Source: CAIWHR01 sp963809965 (lineage in GTDB: Bacteria > Pseudomonadota > Gammaproteobacteria > Burkholderiales > Casimicrobiaceae). From it: a DNA stretch of 64,000 nt. The notes beneath the pieces were generated by a model. That model saw only the letters and a program-made list of their open reading frames with translations, did not search any database and had not been told where the DNA came from. The stretch lies in contig CAWELU010000001.1 of NCBI GenBank assembly GCA_963809965.1, forward strand, positions 1 through 64,000. Reading direction: 5' to 3'. The first letter of the stretch is position 1. The number at the start of each line of letters is the position of its first letter. Of this stretch, positions 18,527 through 26,022 are shown in pieces. The position numbers were made by a program, and so were the translations under genes.

Positions 18527-18534
18527 GGTTAGGC
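18457..18534 (+). repeat. attC-like site
   Basis: GCCCAAC (18457-18463) and GTTAGGC (18528-18534) are perfect matches to the two integron core-box consensus forms, 78 bp apart, and pair at six of seven positions. The inner arms are weaker than in the 17881 site (CGCC/GGCG type pairs). The methyltransferase stop codon lies inside it and the next gene starts 18 bp after it, as for a cassette boundary. Confidence 0.55.
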
Positions 18535-18552
18535 GCCTCAGGTAATCCCCCA

Positions 18553-19131
18553 ATGGAACTCTCAGTCGCTCCTCTCACGCCAGACCGATGGCCCGACCTC
18601 GAAGCGATCTTCAATGCCAAGGGTTGTTCGGTCGCTCGTGGCTGCTGGTGCATGGCCTACCGTCGCAGCGGCTCGCGCGGACCATTGCCGCCCGGGATCA
18701 CCCACGCGCAAGCGAACCGCGCCGAGCTGAAGGCATTCGTCGACGCTGGCAATCCACCGGGCCTCATCGGCTATCGCGGCAAGGTCCCCGTCGGCTGGGT
18801 GTCGATCGGTCCGCGCGAGGAGTACGCCAGGCTCAAGCGCTCACCGGTGATGAAGGCTGTCGATGAACAGCCTGTCTGGTCCGTCATCTGCTTTGTTGTG
18901 CCGTCCGAGTACCGTGGCCAGGGTGTGGCGCAGGCGCTGCTCAAAGGCGCCATCGCCTACGCCAAGAAGAAGGGCGCAACGCTGATTGAGGCCTACCCCG
19001 TCGACAAACCGGTTCGTTCCAACGACGACTACATGTGGTTCGGGGCAAAGTCCATGTACGACAACGCCGGTTTCAAGGAAGTGGCGCGTCGCAAACCGCA
19101 GAGGCCAATCGTCCGCCTCAAACCTGTCTGA
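18553..19131 (+). CDS. GNAT family N-acetyltransferase
   Basis: A 192-residue protein with the acetyl-CoA binding motif A in FVVPSEYRGQGVAQALLKGA (R/QxxGxG/A variant) and the C-terminal motif B region MWFGAKSMYDNAGFKEV. A cysteine-rich GCSVARGCWCMAYRR stretch near residue 30 is typical of one soil GNAT subgroup. The acceptor is unknown. It stands alone between attC-like sequences. Confidence 0.85.
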   Translation: MELSVAPLTPDRWPDLEAIFNAKGCSVARGCWCMAYRRSGSRGPLPPGITHAQANRAELKAFVDAGNPPGLIGYRGKVPVGWVSIGPREEYARLKRSPVMKAVDEQPVWSVICFVVPSEYRGQGVAQALLKGAIAYAKKKGATLIEAYPVDKPVRSNDDYMWFGAKSMYDNAGFKEVARRKPQRPIVRLKPV

Positions 19132-19253
19132 GTCGCAGATGTCGAAGGCACGTAACACTTTGATCGAGGGGCTCCTCCCCGGCCTACGGCCTCCGCGGGT
19201 GTTCAGGTCAAACATTGGAAGGCCTTTGGGAATGTCATGCAATGGAGGGAAGA

Positions 19254-19673
19254 ATGATCGACACGAAAACGGCACCTTATGGAGCATTGCTGCTGCGACT
19301 GAGCATGGGTATCCTGTTCATCCTGCACGGCGTCTACCTCAAGGCTTTTGTATTCGGCATGACGAACGCCGGGAAGTTCTTTGCCACGATGGGCCTACCC
19401 GACTGGTTCGCCTGGCTCGTCATGTTGTACGAAACGATCGGCGGACTGGCGCTCGTCTTCGGGATCTACGCACGATGGGTCGCGCTGTTTCTCGGAGTAC
19501 ACCTTCTGTTCGCTGCCTACATAGGCCATGGTGGGAACGGTTGGATATTTTCCAATACGGGAGGTGGCTACGAATATCCATTGTTCTGGGCGATCGCGTG
19601 CTTCGCGCTCACGCTTCTCGGCGATGGTGCGCATTCCTTTAGATCGGACGCACGCGCGAGGATGTCTGGCTAG
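19254..19673 (+). CDS. DoxX family membrane protein
   Basis: A 139-residue protein with four predicted transmembrane segments: LLLRLSMGILFILHGVYLKA, WFAWLVMLYETIGGLALVFG, WVALFLGVHLLFAAY and PLFWAIACFALTLLG. The HGWIFSNTGGGYEYPL-like loop is typical of DoxX/DoxD-related proteins. The start at 19254 was chosen because GGAGGG lies just upstream. It is followed directly by a DM13-domain gene, a common DoxX partner. Confidence 0.85.
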   Translation: MIDTKTAPYGALLLRLSMGILFILHGVYLKAFVFGMTNAGKFFATMGLPDWFAWLVMLYETIGGLALVFGIYARWVALFLGVHLLFAAYIGHGGNGWIFSNTGGGYEYPLFWAIACFALTLLGDGAHSFRSDARARMSG

Positions 19674-19685
19674 AAGCCCCGCCGA

Positions 19686-20114
19686 TTGCCCTGGGCTTCG
19701 CGCTCGGTATCTACGCACTTCCCATACTCACAGCGCCGAGCGGCTCCTTCGACGGCTGCAGCAGCCTCAGCAGCAAGTAACGCCGCCTACACCGGTCGGT
19801 TCCGTCGCGATCTCGAGGACAGCGATCTGTTTCACTGGGGTGAAGGCTCGGTCCCCGTTGGCAGGAAGAACATCGTCCTCGTCGGGAAGCTGGCGCCAGG
19901 CCCGGACTACAAGCTCTACCTGTCGCCCAAGTTCATCGAAACCGAAGCTGATTTTCTTCGCCTGAAGCCGAGCCTGGTGCGAGTCGGTGACGTGCGGACT
20001 TTCGATAATTTCGTTGTTCCTGTGCCTGACTCCGTGGACGCGTCGAACTACAACACCGTCATTGTCTGGGGTGAGTCATTCGGCCAGTTCATTTCTGCGG
20101 CCAAGTATCGGTAG
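19686..20114 (+). pseudogene. DM13 domain protein with broken N-terminus
   Basis: The C-terminal 95 residues (TGRFRRDLEDSDLFHWGEGS, then YKLYLSPKFIETEADF, VRVGDVRTFDNFVVPVP and YNTVIVWGESFGQF) are a complete DM13 domain, thought to act in electron transfer. The expected membrane-anchor N-terminus, ALGFALGIYALPILTAP, is encoded at about 19690-19740 but in another frame, and no good start codon precedes it. A small indel near 19745 explains this. It could be a sequence error or true decay. Confidence 0.65.
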
Positions 20115-20168
20115 CGGGAGCGTGCGGTGAACCAGCCGGTCTTGCCGGACGAATTCCGAGCGCACGAT

Positions 20169-20240
20169 GTCCAATCTTTCCATCAAGCGGATCTCGGCTG
20201 GCCTGCGGCGGCCGCGGGCGGTTCATGCCAAACTTTTCGC
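20169..20240 (+). repeat. Decayed attC-like site, same family as 17881-17935
   Basis: GTCCAAT followed by CTTTCCATCAAGCGG matches the left half of the 17881 site, and GGTTCATGCCAAAC matches its right half, but the final R box has become CTTTTCG and no longer pairs. The shared arm sequence in two unrelated junctions is strong evidence for a common attC family. Confidence 0.5.
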
Positions 20241-20255
20241 TTCACGCGAAGTCTG

Positions 20256-20738
20256 ATGTTTCAGATCGTCCCGTTCTCTCCTGAATACGCCAATGGGGTC
20301 GTCTCGCTCATTCTTCCGATTCAGCAGGTCGAGTTCGACATTCCAATCTCGCTCGCTGCGCAGCCGGACCTCGAGGACATTCCTGGTTTCTATCAGCGAG
20401 GCGATGGAAACTTCTGGGTTGCCCTGGCCGAAGGCAAGGTCGTTGGCACGGTTGCGCTGCTCGACATCGGCAACCATCAGGCGGCGTTACGCAAGATGTT
20501 CGTCGCCCCTGCACGCCGTGGATCGGAGCATGGCGTCGCAAGGCAGCTGCTAGGTACGCTGGTCGAATGGTGTCGCGCAAGGGCGCTGCGCGAGGTCTAT
20601 CTTGGAACAACGCCGAAATTCCTGGCAGCCCATCGCTTCTACGAGAAGAACGGCTTTCACGAAACTCCTCGCGGCGCGCTTCCCGAGCGCTTTCCCGTAA
20701 TGGCCGTCGATACCAAGTTTTACAAGCTCATGCTGTAG
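20256..20738 (+). CDS. GNAT family N-acetyltransferase
   Basis: A 160-residue protein starting MFQIVPFSPEYANGVVSLIL. Motif A is LRKMFVAPARRGSEHGVARQ, in place of the usual R-G-xG-xG; motif B is LGTTPKFLAAHRFYEKNGFH. The ATG at 20256 was chosen over an upstream in-frame ATG because the longer N-terminus is attC-like junction sequence. The acceptor is unknown. Confidence 0.82.
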   Translation: MFQIVPFSPEYANGVVSLILPIQQVEFDIPISLAAQPDLEDIPGFYQRGDGNFWVALAEGKVVGTVALLDIGNHQAALRKMFVAPARRGSEHGVARQLLGTLVEWCRARALREVYLGTTPKFLAAHRFYEKNGFHETPRGALPERFPVMAVDTKFYKLML

Positions 20739-21020
20739 CTCGATGCTGCCCCTCGCAGCGCACACCACTGTGCGGGCGGTGCATGTTGCCCCGGCGATGC
20801 TGCACCGCTGGCGCCTTGCCAGGCGGCACCCGGGAGGGTCTTGAATTCAGTCGAGTCATGGCTGAAGATCAGCGAAAGGCCTCTGGACGCCCCGCCACGA
20901 AACCTGCTTGCAAGGGCCAGCCGAGGAGGGTCGTCTGCCACAAACCGGAAGCCTAGCCGTTCCGGAGGGGACCTCCGCCGGCCGCCAATATAAAACGTCA
21001 AGTGTCGGGAGCGTCAGTTC
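20739..21020. other. Gene-poor junction
   Basis: 282 bp with no convincing gene. A 32-codon frame at 20858-20956 (MAEDQRKASGRPATKPACKG and on) is short, unsupported by a good ribosome site, and may be chance. No core-box pair was found. Confidence 0.3.
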
Positions 21021-21503
21021 GTGATTGGCAACACTTTCAGGCCGGCAGTGCGCAACCTGCTCCCGCTGACTTGTCTCGCGGCTATGGCGTCCGGCGCCCA
21101 GCCAGGTGAGGAGAAAGCGAATTTCTTCAATGATCCCTTCCTCCAGGTAACAAGCGCCATTGCGGGATGTCCCGTGCCAGAGGGCCCGATGATCACCGCA
21201 GCCGAGATGCGTGCGCAGTCCCACTACAGAGCAGAGCGCGGATTAAGGTGCTTCCAGTCCGGCCATTGCAGATTGCCGAACTCGTACATGTACGACAGGG
21301 AGATCGTTCCGCGCATAAAGAAGGCGATTGACGCGGATGGACGCTTCATCGATTCCAGCATCTGGGTGGAAGGACAACGCCGCTGGGTGTGGCTGAAAGG
21401 TTGCGTTCGTCGGAAGGCCGATGCCGAGGCGCTGGAGAAGCTCGTGCGCAGTCTTGATGACGTCGAAGCCGTGATCAATCAGCTGACCGTGCGGGAGCGA
21501 TGA
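21021..21503 (+). CDS. BON domain-containing protein
   Basis: A 160-residue protein from GTG with a signal-like N-terminus (LLPLTCLAAMASG). The C-terminal 75 residues carry a BON-type repeat: EIVPRIKKAIDADGRFIDSS, WVWLKGCVRRKADAEALEKL and DDVEAVINQLTV. BON domains bind membranes or envelope polymers. Conserved cysteines (IAGCPVPEG, LRCFQSGHC) lie in the middle part. Confidence 0.75.
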   Translation: MIGNTFRPAVRNLLPLTCLAAMASGAQPGEEKANFFNDPFLQVTSAIAGCPVPEGPMITAAEMRAQSHYRAERGLRCFQSGHCRLPNSYMYDREIVPRIKKAIDADGRFIDSSIWVEGQRRWVWLKGCVRRKADAEALEKLVRSLDDVEAVINQLTVRER

Positions 21504-21547
21504 CTTGCGCTCGCCATGCAGGTGCAATCGAGTGTCAGGGCAATGAC

Positions 21548-21605
21548 GCCTGACCCTCCCTTCAATCGGACCGCCCCCGACGGCCGTTGAGGGCGAACGT
21601 CGGAC
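21548..21605 (+). repeat. attC-like site with GAC/GTC core boxes
   Basis: GCCTGAC (21548-21554) and GTCGGAC (21599-21605) bound a 58-bp element. Inside, CCCTTCAA pairs with TTGAGGG and CGG with CCG, with one unpaired T, as in attC sites. Relative to the consensus AAC/GTT ends, both boxes carry the compensating change GAC/GTC. Confidence 0.55.
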
Positions 21606-21653
21606 GTCGGGGCGCTGAGCGCCGGTGCAGAGACTGGAAGGAGGGGCTCGATC

Positions 21654-22082
21654 ATGGCGAATGTAATCCCTGAGGTCACCACGGAAGTGTTGCAGGCCTT
21701 TGCCGACGCGTGGAATCGCCACGATGGCGATGCTCTCATGTCATTCATGACGGAGGATTGTGTCTTCGAAGCTTCTGCAGGCGCTGACGTCTTTGGCACC
21801 CGGTATGTCGGTCGTGAGTCCGTGCGCGCTGGCTTCGCGGAGGTCTGGGCAATGTTCCCCGATGCGCACTGGGGCAACGCGCGCCATTTTGTCCGTGAGG
21901 AGCGGGGAGTGTCGGAGTGGACGTTCACGGGAACACGGACGGACGGCACTCGCGTCGAAGTCCATGGTTGTGATCTATTCACCTTTCGCGACGGGAAGAT
22001 CGCCGTGAAAGACTCGTACCGTAAAAACCGTCCGACCCTTGGCACCGAAGCGATGAGCCCCGCCGGGCAGGTGCGCCGATGA
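21654..22082 (+). CDS. SnoaL-like / nuclear transport factor 2 family protein
   Basis: A 142-residue protein with the cone-shaped alpha+beta SnoaL pattern: LQAFADAWNRHDGDALMSFM, DCVFEASAGADVFGTRYVGR, WTFTGTRTDGTRVEVHGCDL and FTFRDGKIAVKDSYRKNR. Members are small-molecule cyclases, isomerases or carriers; catalytic residues are not diagnostic here. A GGAGGGG precedes the ATG. Confidence 0.82.
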   Translation: MANVIPEVTTEVLQAFADAWNRHDGDALMSFMTEDCVFEASAGADVFGTRYVGRESVRAGFAEVWAMFPDAHWGNARHFVREERGVSEWTFTGTRTDGTRVEVHGCDLFTFRDGKIAVKDSYRKNRPTLGTEAMSPAGQVRR

Positions 22083-22176
22083 CGCCCGATCCTGCGCCCA
22101 ATCCGACGAGCCGATACGGGGCTTCGGATTGGCGAGCAACGGCCGGCACGCCGGTTACCTTGGGACGTCGGGCGTC
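22081..22176 (+). repeat. attC-like site with nested hairpin
   Basis: GACGCCCGA (22081-22089) and TCGGGCGTC (22168-22176) are perfect 9-bp inverted repeats. A second perfect 9-bp stem, CCAATCCGA (22098-22106) with TCGGATTGG (22124-22132), lies inside. The outer arms contain GCCCGAT and GTCGGGC at the core-box positions. The SnoaL stop codon ends inside the left arm. Length 96 bp. Confidence 0.55.
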
Positions 22177-22217
22177 TCGACTCGGCCGACAGATTTGTCG
22201 TGATAGGGGTACCCACG

Positions 22218-22685
22218 ATGAGTGTTGAACTGGACCACGTGATGGTTCCATCGCACGACAGGAAGGCTGCGGCGGAACTGCTCGGCACGCTCCTCGGCGT
22301 CCCTTGGGCGGAGTCCGGAGTGGGTCCGTTCTGCCCTGTCTATGTGAACGACGGATTGACCCTCGACTTCGACCAAGCCGACGGCTCCTTTCCGGTACAA
22401 CACTACTGCTTTCGAGTGAGCGAAGCCGAGTTCGACGGTATCGTGACGAGAATCAAGGCCCGTGGAATCGAGTACCGAAGTACGCCACACGGTCCGGTAG
22501 ATAGGCAGGTCAACACTGAGCACGGCGGCCGCATCGTGTACTGGAACGAGCCTGACGGACACGTATGGGAAGCCTTGACGGTGAGCTACGCCCGGCAGCC
22601 CCGGGAAGGGTCGCATGGTGACACCCGACCCGTCGATGCGCGGGACGACCTGCCGCGGCCCGGTGATCTCCAGCGTTGGGCCTAA
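22218..22685 (+). CDS. VOC (glyoxalase/dioxygenase fold) family protein
   Basis: A 155-residue protein beginning MSVELDHVMVPSHDRKAAAE. It shows a single vicinal-oxygen-chelate unit with metal-ligand candidates His7 (LDHVMV), His near residue 57 (VQHYCFRV) and Glu in DGHVWEALTV. Glyoxalase, fosfomycin-type resistance or dioxygenase roles cannot be separated. The last 27 or so residues after SYARQPREG are a translation of the attC-like site at 22623-22681 and are probably not part of the ancestral protein. Confidence 0.82.
   Translation: MSVELDHVMVPSHDRKAAAELLGTLLGVPWAESGVGPFCPVYVNDGLTLDFDQADGSFPVQHYCFRVSEAEFDGIVTRIKARGIEYRSTPHGPVDRQVNTEHGGRIVYWNEPDGHVWEALTVSYARQPREGSHGDTRPVDARDDLPRPGDLQRWA
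22623..22681 (+). repeat. attC-like site inside the VOC gene 3' end
   Basis: ACCCGAC (22623-22629) and GTTGGGC (22675-22681), 59 bp apart, pair at six of seven positions. Inner arms CGCGG/CCGCG are separated by a short loop. The VOC gene reads through the whole site and stops two bases after it. Confidence 0.5.
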
Positions 22686-22737
22686 TCGGACGCCAGATAC
22701 CGCCGGCGCGGCGTCCAACCTGGAAAGAGAGGGAACT

Positions 22738-23064
22738 GTGGGATCGAGGATCGACATAGACGGCCTGAACGAAGCAGAACTGATCGATCTCAACAATCGC
22801 ATTGTCGAGAGATTGCGTTTCTTGCATCAGGCCCGCGCTCATTCACGAATGCTTGAATTCTCCGTTGGTGACCGAGTCTCTTTCCATCCCGAAGGAAGCG
22901 AACCACTTCTCGGTGTGCTCACCCGATACAACAAGAAGACGGTCACCGTCATCACCGAGCAGGGTCAACGCTGGAACGTTTCACCCAATCTGCTGAGAAA
23001 AGTCAAGGATGCGGGCGGCTCCGGCGTTGGTCATGCGAACGTGGTCGAGCTTCGCAGGAAGTGA
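22738..23064 (+). CDS. Conserved hypothetical protein with SH3/KOW-like segment
   Basis: A 108-residue protein from GTG (22738) behind GGAAAGAGAGGG. The N-terminal helix (LNEAELIDLNNRIVERLRFL) leads to a small beta-rich domain (FSVGDRVSFHPEGSEPLLGV, then VTVITEQGQRWNVSPNLLRK). It resembles a conserved soil-bacterial family with an SH3-like or KOW-like fold. No function is known. Confidence 0.6.
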   Translation: MGSRIDIDGLNEAELIDLNNRIVERLRFLHQARAHSRMLEFSVGDRVSFHPEGSEPLLGVLTRYNKKTVTVITEQGQRWNVSPNLLRKVKDAGGSGVGHANVVELRRK

Positions 23065-23081
23065 GCGGCCGATGCGGCCAA

Positions 23082-23168
23082 ACCCAACGTTCAACCGGAC
23101 ACGCCCGCCTGCGCTTTCTCGTTCCCCGCGCGCCGGTGGCGGCACCGGTTAAGGTGCTCTCGTTGGGC
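23082..23168 (+). repeat. attC-like site
   Basis: ACCCAAC (23082-23088) and GTTGGGC (23162-23168) fit both core-box consensus forms and pair at six of seven positions, 87 bp apart. The following CGTTCAACCGGACACGCC and the preceding CACCGGTTAAGG resemble the arm sequences of soil attC sites. The next gene starts about 50 bp downstream. Confidence 0.6.
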
Positions 23169-23216
23169 AGCCCAGAGCAGCACGCAACGATCGTGACGAC
23201 TCCGCAAGCGAGCGAT

Positions 23217-24209
23217 ATGGCAGGGATCGTTGTCAGGCTTGGCCTGATGGTGCTCCTGTCTTTGCTCGCGGCTCCACTTTCCGTTGACGCGCAGCCAAGA
23301 GAGATCGCGCGCCGAATCGGTTTTCTCTCGGGCGGCTCCAGCGCCGCTTCCCCTGCTATCGTCGGGGCGTTCCGGGAAGGATTGCGCGATCTTGGGTGGG
23401 TCGCGGGTCAGAACGTCGTGATCGACTTCCGGTTTGCCGAGGGCAGGTTCGATCGGCTGCCCGACCTTGCAGCGGAATTGGCTCGGCTCAACGTGGACCT
23501 CATCGTAGCGGTACCGACACCTGCCGCCCTCGCCGCCAAGAACGCCACCGCAACAATCCCCATCGTCATTATCAGCGTCGCTGATCCGGTCGAGATCGGT
23601 CTCGTCGCCAGCCTTGCGCGTCCGGGCAGGAACGTTACAGGGGTGTCCTTCAGCGTTGGCATCGACATCATCGGCAAGGAATTGCAGGTCCTCAAAGAGG
23701 CGGTTCCCCGAGCCCGAAGTGTGGCGATCCTCTTGAACCCGACCAATCCGGGCCACGCACTCGCCATAGGTAAAGCGAAGGCCGATGCCCAATCGCTGGG
23801 GTTGTCGCTTCATTTTCTGGAGGCGCGCGCGACCAGCGACTTCGACAGCGCCTTCGCGGCGATGAACAAAGAGCGTGTGGACGCACTCCTCGTCGTTGCG
23901 GATTCGATGTTCGCTGCACACCGCACGCAGCTCGCAGAGCTCGCGGTAGCGAACCGGCTGCCGTCCATGTATGCGTTTCGGGAATATGTGGGTGCCGGAG
24001 GCCTCATGTCCTACGGGCCGAACCTTGCGTCTCAGTACCGGCAGGCTGCCGTATACGTGGACAAGATTCTCAAGGGCGCGAAACCAGCCGAGCTACCCGT
24101 TGAGCAACCGACCAAGTTCGAATTGGTCATCAACCTCAAGACCGCCAAGGCGCTCGGACTGACGATCCCACAATCGCTACTCCTACAGGCGAACGACGTA
24201 ATCGAGTGA
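23217..24209 (+). CDS. ABC transporter substrate-binding protein (ABC_sub_bind family), copy 1
   Basis: A 330-residue exported protein: signal LGLMVLLSLLAAPLSVDAQP, then IGFLSGGSSAASPAIVGAFR, LGWVAGQNVVIDFRFAEGR, PIVIISVADPVEIGLVASLA, and the family-typical tail FELVINLKTAKALGLTIPQS with LLLQANDVIE. This is the ABC_sub_bind family (TM0322-like), common in many copies in soil proteobacteria; ligands are mostly unknown. No permease or ATPase lies nearby, so it must use a system elsewhere or act alone. Start 23217. Confidence 0.88.
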   Translation: MAGIVVRLGLMVLLSLLAAPLSVDAQPREIARRIGFLSGGSSAASPAIVGAFREGLRDLGWVAGQNVVIDFRFAEGRFDRLPDLAAELARLNVDLIVAVPTPAALAAKNATATIPIVIISVADPVEIGLVASLARPGRNVTGVSFSVGIDIIGKELQVLKEAVPRARSVAILLNPTNPGHALAIGKAKADAQSLGLSLHFLEARATSDFDSAFAAMNKERVDALLVVADSMFAAHRTQLAELAVANRLPSMYAFREYVGAGGLMSYGPNLASQYRQAAVYVDKILKGAKPAELPVEQPTKFELVINLKTAKALGLTIPQSLLLQANDVIE

Positions 24210-24218
24210 ACTCAAACT

Positions 24219-24272
24219 ACCCAACCCAGCGTTCGAACGGACGCGCCGGTACGGAACTTGGTCACGTCAGGA
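24219..24272 (+). repeat. Truncated attC-like sequence
   Basis: ACCCAAC (24219-24225) followed by CCAGCGTTCGAACGGACGCG resembles the left part of soil attC sites, while the right box (GTCAGGA, 24266-24272) is degenerate. Probably a shortened relic. Confidence 0.3.
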
Positions 24273-24281
24273 CAACAATCC

Positions 24282-24668
24282 ATGACCGTCACACACGCGG
24301 CAGCGCATAGCTGGCTCAAGAAATACGGCCAAGCGTGGGAACGAGGTGATCCGATCGCAGCTGCTCGGCTCTTCTCGGAAGACTGCCGCTATTTCGAGAC
24401 GCCATTTTCCGAGCCGGCGATTGGTCGAGATGGCGTTCTGAAGTATTGGCAGGCCGTACCCGAAGGCCAGGCCGACGTCACGTTTCGTTTCCAGGTGCTG
24501 GCGGTGCGTTCGCGGACTGTCTTCGCCCATTGGAGCGCCACCTTCACCCGCGTTTCCACCGGTGCCCGTGTCAATCTCGATGGTGTGTTCTTGCTCGAGT
24601 TCGCCGAGGGTGGCTTGTGCAGCACCTTGCGAGAGTGGTGGCACCGTGATGAAGCGGCACAGCCCTAG
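24282..24668 (+). CDS. SnoaL-like / nuclear transport factor 2 family protein
   Basis: A 128-residue protein from the ATG at 24282: WLKKYGQAWERGDPIAAARL, FSEDCRYFETPFSEPAIGRD, WSATFTRVSTGARVNLDGVF and LLEFAEGGLCSTLREWWHRD. This is the NTF2-like fold. No catalytic triad is diagnostic. It stands alone between attC-like sequences, and its stop codon lies in the next one. Confidence 0.8.
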   Translation: MTVTHAAAHSWLKKYGQAWERGDPIAAARLFSEDCRYFETPFSEPAIGRDGVLKYWQAVPEGQADVTFRFQVLAVRSRTVFAHWSATFTRVSTGARVNLDGVFLLEFAEGGLCSTLREWWHRDEAAQP

Positions 24669-24743
24669 CATTTCGTTCAACGTGGACCCCGGCCGGCGGG
24701 CCTTCGGCGAGGCCGGTGGGCAGGGCATTTCTTGCGCTAGGCC
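24664..24743 (+). repeat. attC-like site, stop codon in left box
   Basis: CCCTAGC (24664-24670) contains the TAG stop of the preceding gene and pairs at six of seven positions with GCTAGGC (24737-24743). Inner GGCCGG/CCGG-type arms are present. Compared with consensus, both boxes carry the paired change AGC/GCT instead of AAC/GTT. Length 80 bp. Confidence 0.45.
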
Positions 24744-24784
24744 GCATCGGGCATTGGTGCCTGGCTAGCTGAGCTATCCATTCA

Positions 24785-25138
24785 ATGGCTGCCATCGATA
24801 TGCCGCTACGCGCCGAACATTGCGAACATGTAAGCCAGATTCACCAGGTTACGCCTCGAACGAACGGCTGCGAGGAGTGCATCGCTCTTGGGACACCGTG
24901 GAACGAGCTTCGCGTATGTCTGTCGTGTGGGCACGTCGGCTGCTGCGAGGATTCGCCGCACGCCCACGCGCTGCAGCATTTCAATGCCACTGGTCATCCG
25001 CTAATCGCTTCCTCCGAGCGCGGAGAGACGTGGGGCTGGTGCTATATTCATCGTCGCTACTTCGAACTAGCGGCGGAATTGCGGCCACGGAGTCGCTCTC
25101 GTTTGGCGGTCGCCTTCGCGCGTCTGTTCGGCCGATAG
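24785..25138 (+). CDS. UBP-type zinc finger protein
   Basis: A 117-residue protein dominated by one ZnF-UBP domain: Cys and His ligands in CEECIALGTPWNELRVCLSC, HVGCCEDSPHAHALQHFNAT and GHPLIASSERGETWGWCYIH. In eukaryotes this domain binds the free C-terminus of ubiquitin; bacterial stand-alone copies have no proven ligand. It carries an Arg-rich C-terminus. Confidence 0.85.
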   Translation: MAAIDMPLRAEHCEHVSQIHQVTPRTNGCEECIALGTPWNELRVCLSCGHVGCCEDSPHAHALQHFNATGHPLIASSERGETWGWCYIHRRYFELAAELRPRSRSRLAVAFARLFGR

Positions 25139-25443
25139 GCAGGTTGGTGTTCTTCAGGAGTCTGACCAGGAGAATGCCCAAGGATGCGAGATTCGTCGAC
25201 CTTCCCTGGTCTTGGTAAAGGGCCCCAACGGCCGGGGGCTCTTCGGAGGTGAGCGTGGGTGGTCAGATCATTCCGACAGTCCAGGGCAAACTGCTTTGAG
25301 TCAGAGGATCGCGCCGCGGCTGATGCTGAGCGTCAGGCACGACTTGGGCGGAAGGCGCCACGATGGCGACGTTCGGCGGCGGCGCTGCGCTCGGCATCTG
25401 TGTGCCGGTTACTTGGTGCACGAAGCCTCATGAACAGCCGCAC
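25139..25443. other. Junction without clear gene
   Basis: 305 bp with no supported coding frame. Weak attC-like words (GCCCCAACGGCC near 25223; GGTTACTTGG near 25410) are present but no pairing box pair was found. Upstream of 25444 an in-frame extension to 25363 exists but lacks protein-like composition. Confidence 0.3.
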
Positions 25444-25905
25444 ATGCGCCGACTTCTGACATCCGGGCTGCTGGTCGCGCTTGGGGTGGTCGCTGGCGGT
25501 TACCTGTTTCGTGATCTTCAGCCGCGCTCCTTTCTCGCTCTGAACGACTGTCGCAACTCCTGTTACCGACCCAATGACTTGGCTGGCCTCCTCGCGGCTG
25601 CCGGGATTCAGAGGGTGCCCAGTCTTCTTCCACTGGTCCACCGGGAAACCGATAGCTGCATCACGATCGAGCATCCCTTTCCAACGGCCAAGACTCACTT
25701 CGTGGTCTTTCCGAAGCGCGATATCAAGGACATTGCCAGCATCTCGGCTGAAGACGGCCCTGCGGTTCTAGATTGCTTCGCGCACATAAATTGGTTGGTC
25801 ACACGCCACAACCTGACTCGATATCGCGTTGAAACGAACGGGGCATCGAACCAACATGTGACATATCTTCACTTTCACCTGGTTTCGACCGAGGAGTTGA
25901 AATGA
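25444..25905 (+). CDS. HIT-like (histidine triad) protein with N-terminal membrane anchor
   Basis: A 153-residue protein. An N-terminal hydrophobic stretch (LLTSGLLVALGVVAGGYLF) precedes a HIT fold: FPTAKTHFVVFPKRDIKDIA, then NGASNQHVTYLHFHLVS. The HxHxH-like triad is partly retained (LHFHLV). HIT proteins hydrolyse or transfer nucleotide phosphoramides. The membrane anchor suggests a periplasmic or inner-membrane location. Confidence 0.7.
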   Translation: MRRLLTSGLLVALGVVAGGYLFRDLQPRSFLALNDCRNSCYRPNDLAGLLAAAGIQRVPSLLPLVHRETDSCITIEHPFPTAKTHFVVFPKRDIKDIASISAEDGPAVLDCFAHINWLVTRHNLTRYRVETNGASNQHVTYLHFHLVSTEELK

Positions 25906-25906
25906 T

Positions 25907-25984
25907 GCCCAAGCCCTTGTGCAGGCGGCGGACCCGCAGCGTCGGGCGCGGTCCGGCGGGCCGCCGATTGACTTGATCTTGGGC
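25907..25984 (+). repeat. attC-like inverted repeat with perfect 7-bp ends
   Basis: GCCCAAG (25907-25913) and CTTGGGC (25978-25984) pair perfectly. Inside, GGCGG and GGACC pair with GGTCC and CCGCC arms, leaving an unpaired base and a GC-rich loop. The HIT stop codon is one base upstream of it. Both boxes carry the paired change AAG/CTT relative to AAC/GTT. Confidence 0.5.
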
Positions 25985-26022
25985 TGCACCATAGCGTTCA
26001 CCGCTCTCAATGAGGCGCGATC

